A stretch of 64,000 nucleotides of DNA from Chitinophagales bacterium. Lineage in GTDB: Bacteria > Bacteroidota > Bacteroidia > Chitinophagales > Chitinophagaceae. A model generated the notes under the pieces. The model saw nothing but the letters and a program-made list of their open reading frames with translations. It did no database searches and had not been told where the DNA came from. Shown piece after piece: positions 25,785 to 35,461 of this stretch. Numbering within the stretch: the first letter of the stretch is position 1; every line of letters begins with the position of its first letter. The stretch is from NCBI GenBank assembly GCA_030832085.1, contig JAURJU010000059.1:48957-112956 (forward strand), written 5' to 3'. Position numbers and translations under genes: made by a program.

Positions 25785-27398
25785 TTAATTGTCCCACCAT
25801 ACACGGGAAGCCCATGTATCAGTAGCAGGAGTCAATCCACCAACGCCAATTTTATAATTTGCGTCGTTTACAGATGCTTCACCAGTAGGATAAATTTGAC
25901 GGCGAGGAATTACCCCTCCAGAGAAATTACCAGTGTAAACAACAGGAGTCAAAACAGGGAAGTCCGTACGACGCCAGTTGTTCCATGATTCTGTGAAGTT
26001 CATGAGCAAGCCTGTTGTTGCCCAGAACTGCTCATTGATTTGCTTAAGAGACGCAGCCTGTGACGTAACATTCAAAGGATTGGCTGCGATATAAGTGTTG
26101 ATGGCTGCAGTAGCAACTGTACCAGTAGAGCTGAAAGTAGCAAGTGATTCCATGCCCGACCTTACACCATTTGCATAGTGGGTTGCTGCATTTCCACCAA
26201 CGGACCATCCTCTTGCAGCAGCCTCAGCCAACAACAATGAAGTTTCAGCTGCAGTCATGATGAAGAAAGCGACATCCCTATTGGGTGTATATACAGAAGT
26301 ACGGGGCCTTGAATATTTTCCGATAGGACAAAGTTCACCACCGGTTCCTGTTCCTCCAGGATAACCAGGAGACTTGGTGATATCAGTGGCTCCACCATTC
26401 AGGTCATAACCATTGGGTTGACCCACTTGGTTTGCAGGGACATTGTTGCCCGCCAAACCGAATGTTGTATTACCTGTCAAACCTGCAGGAGGAACTTCAG
26501 CTACTACGCCAAGCCTTGGATCGTTTGTTGACCTCAGGAAATCAATCATCCTCTTGCTCCAACGAACTGAATAGAAATCTGCTGGAATATCAAGGGCACG
26601 TGCATTGGGATTGGAATATCCTGTAGCATTGCTTCCACGCATGAATGCGTCATCGGCAGAACTTGTGATTACACCTCCAGCGAAAGCTTTCTCAGCCCAT
26701 GTTTTAGCAAAAGCTGCGTCCCTTTTCGTGAAACGCATTGCAATGCGCAACATAACTGAGTATCCAAGCTTTTTCCACTTTACCACGTCACCGCCATAAA
26801 ATACGTCTGCACTTGGCTTTAACTTGGCAGCATCGAATTTGGTAAGTGCACCTTCCAGTTCAGTCAACAACCCTTTCATTACAGCTTCCTGCTTGTCATA
26901 CTTGGGTTGTGAGATACCAGTTTCACCCTGAAGCGCTTCAGCGTATGGCAAATCACCATAAACATCTGTAGCATATTGCATTGCAAGGGCCTTGACCACG
27001 ATTGCAGCAGACACCACATTTACCTGGTCAGCATTCTTTCCATAATCCTTAACAATTTGCTGTGCAAGACTGGCAGCACGGTAACAGCTTGACCAGCTGT
27101 TGGCAGTATAAGAATTGGTGTTGGAAGACTGAACGTATTTGTCCATGTTGCTGTAATAGTTGGCAGCACCAGATGTTGTAGAAGACAAAATCTGCACCCA
27201 TCCTGATTGGAAAAGGATAGGACCGGCATAACCACCAATGGCTTCCTTGTACGTGTTCTGTGCATTTGACAGAAAGAAGTTGGCATCAAAGCTTGCCGGA
27301 CTGGCTGCAAGTGGATTGGTGTTCAGGGACTCGAAATTTTTCGTACAGCCTGAAAGAATCACAATCGCAGCGATGATTGGCAATAATATTCTTTTCAT
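25785..27398 (-). CDS. SusD-like_2 family outer-membrane lipoprotein (pair 2)
   Basis: 537-residue nutrient-binding lipoprotein of the SusD-like_2 subtype (begins FESLNTNPLAASPASF after the lipobox VILSGC, Cys at residue 18). This subtype differs from the classical RagB ending and lacks the PIPQGELDxNPNLxQNPGY tail; it ends ATDTWASRVWWDN. It lies 41 bp behind its SusC partner. Substrate unknown. Confidence 0.9.
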   Translation of the reverse strand: MKRILLPIIAAIVILSGCTKNFESLNTNPLAASPASFDANFFLSNAQNTYKEAIGGYAGPILFQSGWVQILSSTTSGAANYYSNMDKYVQSSNTNSYTANSWSSCYRAASLAQQIVKDYGKNADQVNVVSAAIVVKALAMQYATDVYGDLPYAEALQGETGISQPKYDKQEAVMKGLLTELEGALTKFDAAKLKPSADVFYGGDVVKWKKLGYSVMLRIAMRFTKRDAAFAKTWAEKAFAGGVITSSADDAFMRGSNATGYSNPNARALDIPADFYSVRWSKRMIDFLRSTNDPRLGVVAEVPPAGLTGNTTFGLAGNNVPANQVGQPNGYDLNGGATDITKSPGYPGGTGTGGELCPIGKYSRPRTSVYTPNRDVAFFIMTAAETSLLLAEAAARGWSVGGNAATHYANGVRSGMESLATFSSTGTVATAAINTYIAANPLNVTSQAASLKQINEQFWATTGLLMNFTESWNNWRRTDFPVLTPVVYTGNFSGGVIPRRQIYPTGEASVNDANYKIGVGGLTPATDTWASRVWWDN

Positions 27399-27439
27399 GT
27401 TGATTAATTTATTAATGAGAAAATCGAAACCGGCTCTCC

Positions 27440-30400
27440 CTATTTTTTAAATTTAATGTTTACGTTCACACCATAAGACCTGGTAGAAGGAAGGTTAGTA
27501 CCCTCGATACCATAATAGCTGATGTTTGAACCGAATGTGGCTTCCGGATCGATGTTCTCAGTTTTCTTCATCAAAACAAGAAGATTGCGGCCTACCAGTG
27601 AGATGTTCATGTTCTCAACGATCTGCAACCTTTTTACAAACGATGCGGGAAGTACATACCCAATAGAGAGCTGACGCAGCTTGATAAAATCTCCGTCTTG
27701 TACATGTGACTTTGTAATGTTCTGGGCAAGAGCAGTGTAATATGCCTGCGGAGCAGCGGTTACTGTATTGGCAACACCATTGGCATCAACCCCAGTCTTG
27801 ATTCCAGTCTCTCTTCCAACAAGTGTAGCTTTGTTCAAGCCCCTGATCATGGAATAGTAGCTGGTTTGAGACAATACTTTGTTACCGTAGTTGTAATCAA
27901 TCAAGAATGAGAGGTTAAAGCTCTTGTAAATGAACTCGTTGTTCAATCCACCGAAGAAAGTAGGAAGAACGCTTCCCTGGGCTTTAAGATCTCCCCTTAC
28001 AGGCAGACCGGAGGCATCAACAATGATGGAACCTTTTGCATCATACTTGTAATCGTAAGCCATGATCTGAGGACCAGCATAACCAGGAACATAAGCAGTG
28101 ATGGCATTGCCCAAGGTACCACGACCAGAACCAAGGTTTAACCTTCCATTGGTAGGACCTGTTTTCAGAACCTTGTTCTGAACACTTGTCATGTTCAATG
28201 TTACGTTCCAGCTGAATGATTTTTTCCTTAATGGTGAACCTGTCAGCTGCAATTCAAGACCCTTGTTTTGTACAGAACCTGATGGAACGAATCCGCTGGT
28301 ATATCCTGTAGCAATCGAATAAGATGCAGGCATGATCTCATTCTTGGTCTTTTTGTTAAAATAAGCAACGTCTAATCCCAGCCTGTTTCCAAAGAACTTG
28401 AGGTCAAGTCCGAATTCCAATTCACTGGTAGTAAACGGCTTCAGCAATCCACTGGGAAGTGAAGTTGGAAAACTTCCAACTGGCAAACCATTGTATGTAT
28501 TGCCAAGTGAGTAGTAAACCCTTGTTTGGTATGGGTTTGTAAACTCATTTGAGGTAGTAGCATAAGACGCCCTTACTTTACCATAAGACAAGAATGATGG
28601 TTTGTAAAGTTCAGAGAAAATAAAGCTTGAAGTAACAGAAGGAACAAAAGCAGTATTGTTTCCATCAGGAAGTGTGGAGTAAGCATCATACCTTCCAGTG
28701 GTTCCCAATGTTAGGAAATTGCGATACGTTACATCAGCAGTATAATACGCTGAATTCACCTGTGTTTCAGCAAAACCATAGCTCCTGCCGATGTTTGTTA
28801 CGTTGTTGAAGCTGTAGAGGTAAGGAAGAATAAATGGACTTCCTGAAACTCCTACGGATTCAAACCTGTTTTTACGGATGTTGGCTCCAACAGCAGCATC
28901 AAAACTAATGTCGTCGTTGACGGCTTTTGCGGCACCAATCAAGGCGTCCACATTGAGTTCTGACCTATCGGACTGACCTTGGTTGTTCAAACCACCTTTC
29001 CTTCCTTGAGAATACGCAGTACCCCAAGGAGTAACACTCTTGGCACGGTCAAACTGCTGGTCTAAGCCAAGACGGACTTGAGCATAGAGCCATTTTTCAA
29101 AGCTGTACTTCAGTGTGCTGGCTGTGGTGAAACGCTTTCTTCCCACATTGTTTACAAGCTGGTTTACAACAAACCATGGATTGCTCACATATTCATCATC
29201 ACTGAACTGAATCTCATATCCAGTCAAAGGCTCATAACCGGGTGCAAGAATCTTTTGATCAATGTTGGTTGCAAGGAAGAGTCCATTGTTGGCATTCAAA
29301 GGTCCATCACTCAAGTAAGGAACATTTCCTGCCATTTGATCAAGATATGAAGCAAACAAAGTAACATTGAGTTTTGAGGTAATGTCTTGAACGATGTTCA
29401 AGTTAACTGTGCTCCTTTTCAAATCACTACCGCGCATGATTGAGTTGCTGTTCAGGTTAGAGAAAGAAAGCCTGAATGAACCATTGGCGCCACCTTTGGA
29501 CAGTGAAACAGTGTTGGTAAGTGAGGGACCAGAGCGATAAAAATTCTTTACATTATCCGTTACAGCACTGTAAGGGTAAGACTTGCCGTCAAACTGAATG
29601 GTAGAAGAACCATCCAATTTGGCACCCCAGCTGAATCTTCCAGTTTGTCTTGCAAGTGCAGCTGTTGCAGGCTTTTGCCCACCTACACCTTGACCATACA
29701 CATACTGGAAATCGGTGAAGTCTATCGCATGTTCTTCCATGTAGTTCATGTTGTACTCAACAGAGAAGTCATTTTTCTTACCTGTCTTTGTAGTGATCAG
29801 GATTACTCCATTGGAAGCCCTTGCACCATAAAGTGCAGATGCTGACTGACCTTTCAGAACAGTCATGTTCTCAATATCGTCTGGGTTTAGGTTACCGATA
29901 CCATCACCGGCATCACCACCACCCCACTCACCAGCGCTTCCGCGTTGGGTGTTGTCCATTGGAATACCATTGATAATGAAAAGAGGGGCACCTGAACCAT
30001 TCATACTAGGATTACCCCTGAGGAGGAGTTTTACAGTTCCCTGAGGACCAGAATTGGTTCCTGCTACTTTCAAACCTGCAACACGACCACTGAGTGAGTT
30101 ACCCACGTTGGTTTCTCTTGCCACACTCAATGCTTCGTTGTTGACCGTAGTAACAGCATAACCAAGCTTTCTTGACTGCTTGGAGATACCAAGAGCGGTA
30201 ACAACTACATCTTGTAGCTGGGTTGCATCAGCTGTGAGTGAAACAGCAACATTGGTTTGTGATGCACTTACAGAAACCTCAGCAGCGTTGAAGCCAACAG
30301 AGGAAATCTGAAGCACGATGTTGCCTGAAGGCACTTGAAGACTGAAAATGCCATCAGCATTGGTGGTGGTAACATTGTTAGCACCCTTCACCTTTACTGT

Positions 30401-30520
30401 AGCAGAAACTACACCCGCGTTGTCGGGGCCGGTTATCTTTCCGGTTAGCTGACGTGTTTGGGCCATCGTCATAAGACTGAGGCCAACAAGACAGCAGATG
30501 GTCAGAAGCAATTGTCTCAT
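27440..30520 (-). CDS. SusC/RagA-family TonB-dependent transporter (pair 2)
   Basis: 1026-residue outer-membrane transporter with signal peptide (1-20), a carboxypeptidase-regulatory-like domain (about 22-105), the EVVVTALGISKQSRKLGYA variant of the segment before the plug, the plug with GRVAGLKV and SMNGSGAPLFIING, and a barrel ending YGVNVNIKFKK. The last two lysines follow the usual terminal aromatic residue. The TALGI variant recurs in pair 3 and goes with the SusD-like_2 subtype. A -7 box lies about 55 bp upstream of its start. Confidence 0.93.
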   Translation of the reverse strand: MRQLLLTICCLVGLSLMTMAQTRQLTGKITGPDNAGVVSATVKVKGANNVTTTNADGIFSLQVPSGNIVLQISSVGFNAAEVSVSASQTNVAVSLTADATQLQDVVVTALGISKQSRKLGYAVTTVNNEALSVARETNVGNSLSGRVAGLKVAGTNSGPQGTVKLLLRGNPSMNGSGAPLFIINGIPMDNTQRGSAGEWGGGDAGDGIGNLNPDDIENMTVLKGQSASALYGARASNGVILITTKTGKKNDFSVEYNMNYMEEHAIDFTDFQYVYGQGVGGQKPATAALARQTGRFSWGAKLDGSSTIQFDGKSYPYSAVTDNVKNFYRSGPSLTNTVSLSKGGANGSFRLSFSNLNSNSIMRGSDLKRSTVNLNIVQDITSKLNVTLFASYLDQMAGNVPYLSDGPLNANNGLFLATNIDQKILAPGYEPLTGYEIQFSDDEYVSNPWFVVNQLVNNVGRKRFTTASTLKYSFEKWLYAQVRLGLDQQFDRAKSVTPWGTAYSQGRKGGLNNQGQSDRSELNVDALIGAAKAVNDDISFDAAVGANIRKNRFESVGVSGSPFILPYLYSFNNVTNIGRSYGFAETQVNSAYYTADVTYRNFLTLGTTGRYDAYSTLPDGNNTAFVPSVTSSFIFSELYKPSFLSYGKVRASYATTSNEFTNPYQTRVYYSLGNTYNGLPVGSFPTSLPSGLLKPFTTSELEFGLDLKFFGNRLGLDVAYFNKKTKNEIMPASYSIATGYTSGFVPSGSVQNKGLELQLTGSPLRKKSFSWNVTLNMTSVQNKVLKTGPTNGRLNLGSGRGTLGNAITAYVPGYAGPQIMAYDYKYDAKGSIIVDASGLPVRGDLKAQGSVLPTFFGGLNNEFIYKSFNLSFLIDYNYGNKVLSQTSYYSMIRGLNKATLVGRETGIKTGVDANGVANTVTAAPQAYYTALAQNITKSHVQDGDFIKLRQLSIGYVLPASFVKRLQIVENMNISLVGRNLLVLMKKTENIDPEATFGSNISYYGIEGTNLPSTRSYGVNVNIKFKK

Positions 30521-30573
30521 ACTCTTCTTTTTTGTTTTAAAAATGGTTATAACGAATATTCAATGAAAGTTTG

Positions 30574-30581
30574 CAAATATA
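30574..30581 (-). promoter_or_regulatory. -7 box upstream of SusC pair 2
   Basis: Minus-strand TATATTTG matches TAnnTTTG exactly and is followed by C as in three other promoters of this window. No clear -33 TTTG is found at the expected spacing. It lies in the 270-bp gap between the SusC gene and proS; transcription would start near 30567 with a leader of about 47 nt. The rest of the gap (30582-30790) is AT-rich with no gene. Confidence 0.55.
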
Positions 30582-30790
30582 ATGGATTTTGGTATTTGTT
30601 TAACATTAAGCGTTTTTTTAGGGAAAATCGTAAAATACTGGTGAAAATAATCCCGAGTTTAAAAGGCAAGAAAAACTCCATTTTCGATGCATGGCGGAAA
30701 AAAAATATTCAAACCAAAAGCCAGATCATGCCTTTAATTTGAAATTCAAGCATAAAAATAGCAAAATGCCCCTGGAGGCCTAAAAAACCT

Positions 30791-32269
30791 TTAATACGCC
30801 ATCGCAAACAATACCCTTTGTGTGCTAGGCTTTCCGGAAAAAACACAGACACCTGCCTCCAAAGGGTTGTCCAGTGGAATGCAGCGAATGGTTGCTTTGG
30901 CTTCCTCTTTGATTTTGTCTTCCGTTTCGGCAGTCCCATCCCAATGGGCTGATATGAATCCACCCTTTTCATGGAGCACCTGCTTGAACTCCTCCCAGCT
31001 GTTCACCTCCGTGACATGGGCATCCCTGTAAGCCAATGCTTTGTTGTAGAGGTTTTGCTGGATATCTGTCATCAAAAACTTGACATGCTCAATCAGGTCC
31101 GCTGCAGGAATGGATTGCTTTTCCTTTGTATCCCTTCTGGCCACTTCAACCACCCCATTTTCTATATCCTTCTGACCGATGGCGATGCGCACGGGAACAC
31201 CCTTCAGTTCGTATTCTGCAAACTTCCAGCCCGGCCTGGTGTTTTCTGCATCGTCATATTTTACGGAAATGCCATTGGCTTTCAACCCTGCAACAATGCC
31301 ATCCACCTTTTCATCCACCAAGGCCTTTTGCTCCGGTCCTTTGTAGATGGGGACAATCACAACCTGTAAGGGTGCAATTTTGGGGGGCATGACCAGTCCC
31401 TGGTCATCGCTGTGGGCCATCACCAAGGCACCGATCAGGCGGGTGGAAACGCCCCATGATGTGGCCCATACAAACTCCTGCTTGTTCTCTTTGGTGAGGT
31501 ATTTGACATCAAAGGCCTTGGCAAAATTCTGGCCCAGAAAATGGGATGTACCGGCCTGCAAAGCCTTGCCATCCTGCATCAGGGCTTCAATACAATAGGT
31601 TTCCAATGCCCCGGCAAATCGCTCATTCGGTGTTTTAATGCCTTTGATGACAGGGAGCGCCATGTAGTTTTCCACGAAATCCCCATATACATGCAACATT
31701 TTTTCAGCTTCCTCAATGGCCTCTTCAGCAGTGGCGTGGGCTGTATGGCCCTCCTGCCATAGGAATTCTGCTGTCCTCAAGAAAAGCCTTGTCCTCATTT
31801 CCCACCTCACCACATTGGCCCACTGATTGATCAACAGTGGCAAATCACGGTAAGATTGGATCCAGTCTTTGTAAGCATTCCAAATGATGGCTTCGCTGGT
31901 TGGACGAACGATGAGTTCCTCTTCAAGCTTTGCTTCAGGATCAACCATCAGCTTTCCCTTATTGTTGGGATCGGTTTTCAACCTGTAATGGGTAACGACG
32001 GCACATTCCTTTGCGAAACCTTCAGCGTGTCCCTCTTCTTTCTCAAGAAAGGATTTGGGAACAAAGAGTGGAAAATAGGCATTGACATGGCCTGTATCCT
32101 TGAACATTTTATCCAATACATCCCTCATGTTTTCCCAAAGGGTGTATCCATAAGGCTTTATCACCATGCATCCCCTGACTGCAGAATAATCTGCCAGTCC
32201 TCCTTTCAGGATCAATTCATTGTACCATTGCGCGTAATCGGTTTCCCTGGAAGTCAGTTCATTTGCCAT
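30791..32269 (-). CDS. proS: Prolyl-tRNA synthetase (archaeal/eukaryotic-like, short type)
   Basis: 492-residue class II aminoacyl-tRNA synthetase that charges tRNA-Pro. It lacks the editing insertion of the long bacterial ProRS and belongs to the compact type with a C-terminal zinc-like domain, common in Bacteroidota. Motif 2 appears as [24 protein letters not shown] within about 155-180, and the proline-binding region has the [12 protein letters not shown] segment near 240. The ending RVLFAMAY is the usual C-terminal Tyr. A minus-strand -7 box lies about 84 bp upstream, and the leader contains an inverted repeat. Confidence 0.95.
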   Translation of the reverse strand: MANELTSRETDYAQWYNELILKGGLADYSAVRGCMVIKPYGYTLWENMRDVLDKMFKDTGHVNAYFPLFVPKSFLEKEEGHAEGFAKECAVVTHYRLKTDPNNKGKLMVDPEAKLEEELIVRPTSEAIIWNAYKDWIQSYRDLPLLINQWANVVRWEMRTRLFLRTAEFLWQEGHTAHATAEEAIEEAEKMLHVYGDFVENYMALPVIKGIKTPNERFAGALETYCIEALMQDGKALQAGTSHFLGQNFAKAFDVKYLTKENKQEFVWATSWGVSTRLIGALVMAHSDDQGLVMPPKIAPLQVVIVPIYKGPEQKALVDEKVDGIVAGLKANGISVKYDDAENTRPGWKFAEYELKGVPVRIAIGQKDIENGVVEVARRDTKEKQSIPAADLIEHVKFLMTDIQQNLYNKALAYRDAHVTEVNSWEEFKQVLHEKGGFISAHWDGTAETEDKIKEEAKATIRCIPLDNPLEAGVCVFSGKPSTQRVLFAMAY

Positions 32270-32296
32270 ATTGTAAATGCTTTAACAATTTATGTG

Positions 32297-32344
32297 GGTT
32301 CCATTGCAACTTTAACACTTGCCGTTCGTCTAATTAATGGAACC
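32297..32344 (-). other. Inverted repeat in the proS leader
   Basis: Arms GGTTCCATT (32297-32305) and AATGGAACC (32336-32344) pair perfectly around a 30-nt loop between the putative proS promoter and its start codon. It may fold in the leader RNA. It is not followed by a T-run, so a terminator is unlikely. Confidence 0.4.
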
Positions 32345-32352
32345 AGATTGCG

Positions 32353-32360
32353 CAAATGTA
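32353..32360 (-). promoter_or_regulatory. -7 box of proS
   Basis: Minus-strand TACATTTG followed by C, the same nine bases as in the rpmB promoter. A TTTA lies 19 bp upstream (near match to the -33 TTTG). The predicted transcript has a leader of about 77 nt. Confidence 0.55.
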
Positions 32361-32392
32361 GTAACTTCGGGTTAATCTTTAAATGGCATCAT

Positions 32393-33139
32393 ATGAACAG
32401 GATTGTACTTGTTTTTTTGCTGGCCTCCATCATGATGGGGTGCAGTACAGTTTACAGGGCGGGACAAACAACAGACGACGTGTATTTCTCTCCTGCAAGA
32501 CCAGGCAGTGAATATGTCAACCTGGAAGAAAACGACGGGTACAGGGCTTCAGAAGTTCCCATGACAGACCGTTACCTTCGGATGAAAGCCTTTGGCAGTT
32601 CAAGATGGAATTCTTTTGACGATGATTATGCATACTGGAACAATCCACATTGGAACAACAGGAGTTATTTTGATGTATATCCCTCTTATGGATACAATGG
32701 CTTGAACAGCCTGTACTTTGGAAGACCGATGTCTTATGGCATATCAAGCTACCTGAATCCTTTTTCTCCGGTCTATTATGGACAACCGGTGATTGTTTAC
32801 AACACTAGCAAGACTCCTCCTGTAAATGCATCTGCACCAAGAACGTACAATTTGAGCAACTATGTACCCAGGTCGAGTGGTACAGATTCCAAAATGGGTG
32901 CCAGTTCATTGCGCAATGGTGCACAAAACTATAGCGGCAGCAACAGCGCACCAAGGGGTGGATACAATCCAAGGAGCAGCGGTGAATCTTACAGCAGCCC
33001 GAGCAGAACCTTTTCGAACAGTTCCAATTCAAGCAATACAAGCTCCAGCAGTTCCAGCTCAGGTTCAAGCTCCAGCAGCAGCTCTTCCGGCAGCAGTGGC
33101 TCTGCACCTGTAAGGACTTTCCCGCGTGGAGGAAACTAG
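32393..33139 (+). CDS. Ser-rich lipoprotein of unknown function
   Basis: 248 residues from ATG 32393; the frame stays open far upstream, but that part overlaps proS antisense and lacks a signal sequence. Signal peptide with lipobox ASIMMGC (Cys near residue 17). The middle is rich in Tyr, Trp, Asn and Asp (for example DDDYAYWNNPHWNNRSYFDVYPSYGYNG). From about residue 160 the chain is low-complexity Ser/Asn/Gly with near-uninterrupted serine runs at 205-240, then ends SAPVRTFPRGGN. No domain recognised. It is divergent from proS and 84 bp ahead of the OmpP1-like gene. Confidence 0.75.
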   Translation: MNRIVLVFLLASIMMGCSTVYRAGQTTDDVYFSPARPGSEYVNLEENDGYRASEVPMTDRYLRMKAFGSSRWNSFDDDYAYWNNPHWNNRSYFDVYPSYGYNGLNSLYFGRPMSYGISSYLNPFSPVYYGQPVIVYNTSKTPPVNASAPRTYNLSNYVPRSSGTDSKMGASSLRNGAQNYSGSNSAPRGGYNPRSSGESYSSPSRTFSNSSNSSNTSSSSSSSGSSSSSSSSGSSGSAPVRTFPRGGN

Positions 33140-33223
33140 TGCAGTTTTATCGGGCTTGCTTTTCACTTTGCAATTCAACCGTTGCGGAAGCTGCCCCAGG
33201 AGTGCATACCCAAACGATTCCAA

Positions 33224-34753
33224 ATGAAGCAATTTTCGATTTTCCTGGCCATTCTTCTCATGCAACAACTCAATGCCCAGGAGCCTGTTGACGCCCTGCG
33301 TTACTCTATGTTGGGGCATGGCGGTACAGCAAGGGCAAGGGCCATTGGTGGAGCGATGACCTCGTTGGGTGGTGACATCTCAGCAGCATTCATCAACCCT
33401 GCAGGATTGGGTTTGTACAAAACCGGTGAGTTCACCTTCACGCCTTCGCTTTCGTTCAACAATACCAGCATCAATTACCTGAACAACAAAAGCAAGGCGA
33501 ATAAAATCACTCCAGACTTCAGCAACATTGGATTTGTTCTTCCGAGGCCGGGCTCCTACAACGGGAACTGGAGAAATTTCACCTTTGGCATCGGCATGAA
33601 CAAGACCGTGAACTTTAGCAATACCACAAGTTTGAAAGGCACCAACACTGAAAGCTCCTACTCAGAAAAATACCTGGAAGAATTGATCAACAACAACATC
33701 AAAGATCCCAATGTAGCAGCCAATAAATTTCCTTATGGATCAAGCCTTGCCTTCAACACCTATCTCATTGATACATTGGCTGGTCCAGGCAATACCATCA
33801 GGGGGTACAGAAGCCTTGCAACGCCACAAACCGGTGTATTGCAACAGCAAAACATCACGACAAAGGGCAGCATCAACGATATTTATTTTTCAGCCAGTGG
33901 AAATTATTTCGACAAATTTTTTGTCGGAGGCGGAATAACCTTCAGCAAATTGAAATATGAAAGGACTTCCATTTACCGGGAGTCTGATGCCACATCAAAC
34001 AAAAAAAACAATTTCAATTATTTTGAATCCGAAGATTATCTCTACTCAGAAGGCGTAGGGGTTGGCCTGAAACTTGGATTGATTGTAAAACCCGTTGAAA
34101 GGGTAAGAATTGGCCTGGCTTTCCACTCACCTGTGCTGTACAACATGGACGACAAGTACAGCAGCAAGATCACCACAGACCTTGAAGGCTATCAGGGGAA
34201 TGGAGTCCTCACGCAAAGTTCTTTGGATTTCAACAATGATGAACTCGGACAGTTTCAGTATAATTTCTCCAACCCCATGCGCTTGATGGCCGGTGTTTCC
34301 TACGTATTGAATGAAGTGGCAGATGTCAACATGCAAAAAGGTTTTATCAGTGCGGACATCGAGTACCTTGATTATGGAAATGCAAAATTCAGTGAAGCCA
34401 ATATCAGCGACAAGGAATACCTCAACCAGGTGAACACTGCCATCAAAGAGCAATTCAAATCTGCATTGAACCTTAAAGTGGGGGGCGAACTCAAATTCAA
34501 AACCGTCATGACCAGGCTGGGTTTCAATTATCTGGGCAATGCCTATGCCACAGCGCCCCTGAAGGCAAGGCAAATGAACATCAGCGGAGGACTGGGTTAC
34601 AGGAATTGGGGCTTTTTTGCTGACCTCACCTATGTACACCAACTGCTCAAGGATGCCAGCTTCCCCTACCGCCTCGACAATGGATTTTATGTGCCGGGAA
34701 ATGTTTCAGCGAGCAACGGAAATCTTTTCCTCACCATTGGATTCAAGTTTTGA
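33224..34753 (+). CDS. OmpP1/FadL-like outer-membrane transport protein
   Basis: 509-residue predicted beta-barrel. The start MKQFSIFLAILLMQQLNAQ gives a clean signal peptide; a 14-codon upstream extension is rejected. The N-terminal hatch-like region ALRYSMLGHGGTARARAIGGAMTSLGGDISAAFINPAGLG is the hallmark of the FadL/TodX/PorV-like family, in which the conserved NPAGL follows the first strand. The C-terminal strand ends LFLTIGFKF with terminal Phe. Hydrophobic-compound uptake or a role like PorV in type IX secretion are both possible; length favours a FadL-type porin. Confidence 0.82.
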   Translation: MKQFSIFLAILLMQQLNAQEPVDALRYSMLGHGGTARARAIGGAMTSLGGDISAAFINPAGLGLYKTGEFTFTPSLSFNNTSINYLNNKSKANKITPDFSNIGFVLPRPGSYNGNWRNFTFGIGMNKTVNFSNTTSLKGTNTESSYSEKYLEELINNNIKDPNVAANKFPYGSSLAFNTYLIDTLAGPGNTIRGYRSLATPQTGVLQQQNITTKGSINDIYFSASGNYFDKFFVGGGITFSKLKYERTSIYRESDATSNKKNNFNYFESEDYLYSEGVGVGLKLGLIVKPVERVRIGLAFHSPVLYNMDDKYSSKITTDLEGYQGNGVLTQSSLDFNNDELGQFQYNFSNPMRLMAGVSYVLNEVADVNMQKGFISADIEYLDYGNAKFSEANISDKEYLNQVNTAIKEQFKSALNLKVGGELKFKTVMTRLGFNYLGNAYATAPLKARQMNISGGLGYRNWGFFADLTYVHQLLKDASFPYRLDNGFYVPGNVSASNGNLFLTIGFKF

Positions 34754-34835
34754 TCAACAAACGCTGCACCAGAGATTGATAAGCGTGCTTGTTCTTGGGC
34801 CCTTTCTTATCCCTATTTTTCATTAACTTGCTGGC

Positions 34836-35414
34836 ATGGCCATTCTCAAATTTCGGGTATATTTTGAAGAGGACGATACCATCTACCGTGACATCGTCAT
34901 TAAACACAATCAATCGTTTTTTGAACTGCACCAAATGATTTTGTCTGCGTATGAATTTGACAGCATTCACCAGGCAACTTTTTTCAGGAGCAATGAGAGT
35001 TGGCAAAGGGGAAGGGAAATCAGCCTTGAAAAGTACGAGGGAATTGAATACCGTGTTGAACCCCTTGGCATGCTTGAAACAACCATTGGATCAGAAATAA
35101 GGGATACAGAACAAAAATTCATTTACCTCTACGACTTCAACAAAAATTGGTCATTCCAGGTCCAGTTGATCGGTGTTTCAAAAGAAGAAAGTTCCAAAAT
35201 TTCCTACCCTTCTGTGTCAAGGAAAGAAGGCATTGGTCCAAGCCAATATGGCATCAAGAGTATTCTTGGTGATCGTTTTGCGGACGTGGAAGAGAAGTAT
35301 GACCTCGCTTCGCTTGGAGAAGGTTTTTCTGACGAGGGCGAAGATGGCAACGATACAGATGCGGACGAAGGTGCAGAAGGAAGTGAAGGAATGGATGAAG
35401 ACGCATCATTTTAA
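34836..35414 (+). CDS. pRiA4b ORF-3-like protein
   Basis: 192 residues of the plasmid pRiA4b ORF-3-like family (beginning MAILKFRVYFEEDDTIYRDIVIKHNQSFFELHQMIL, with YDFNKNWSFQVQL in the core). Many family members are carried by transposons, but others are ordinary chromosomal genes, and no transposase or inverted repeat is near. After about residue 160 the tail is almost only Asp, Glu and Gly. Function unknown. It precedes miaA by 47 bp and may share its transcript. Confidence 0.78.
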   Translation: MAILKFRVYFEEDDTIYRDIVIKHNQSFFELHQMILSAYEFDSIHQATFFRSNESWQRGREISLEKYEGIEYRVEPLGMLETTIGSEIRDTEQKFIYLYDFNKNWSFQVQLIGVSKEESSKISYPSVSRKEGIGPSQYGIKSILGDRFADVEEKYDLASLGEGFSDEGEDGNDTDADEGAEGSEGMDEDASF

Positions 35415-35461
35415 CAACAGCAGTGTTCCTGATGCATCCCACCTGAATGAGGGAATTTAAC

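Noticed and set aside
32297..32344. T-box riboswitch upstream of proS
   Set aside because: A GGAACC word is present, but there is no specifier stem, antiterminator pair or terminator, and T-boxes are not expected in this phylum.
31856..32392. Long N-terminal extension of the Ser-rich lipoprotein
   Set aside because: It is the antisense of proS. A clear signal peptide with lipobox starts at 32393.
34836..35414. Transposon remnant around the pRiA4b-like gene
   Set aside because: No transposase fragment, target duplication or terminal inverted repeat seen on either side.
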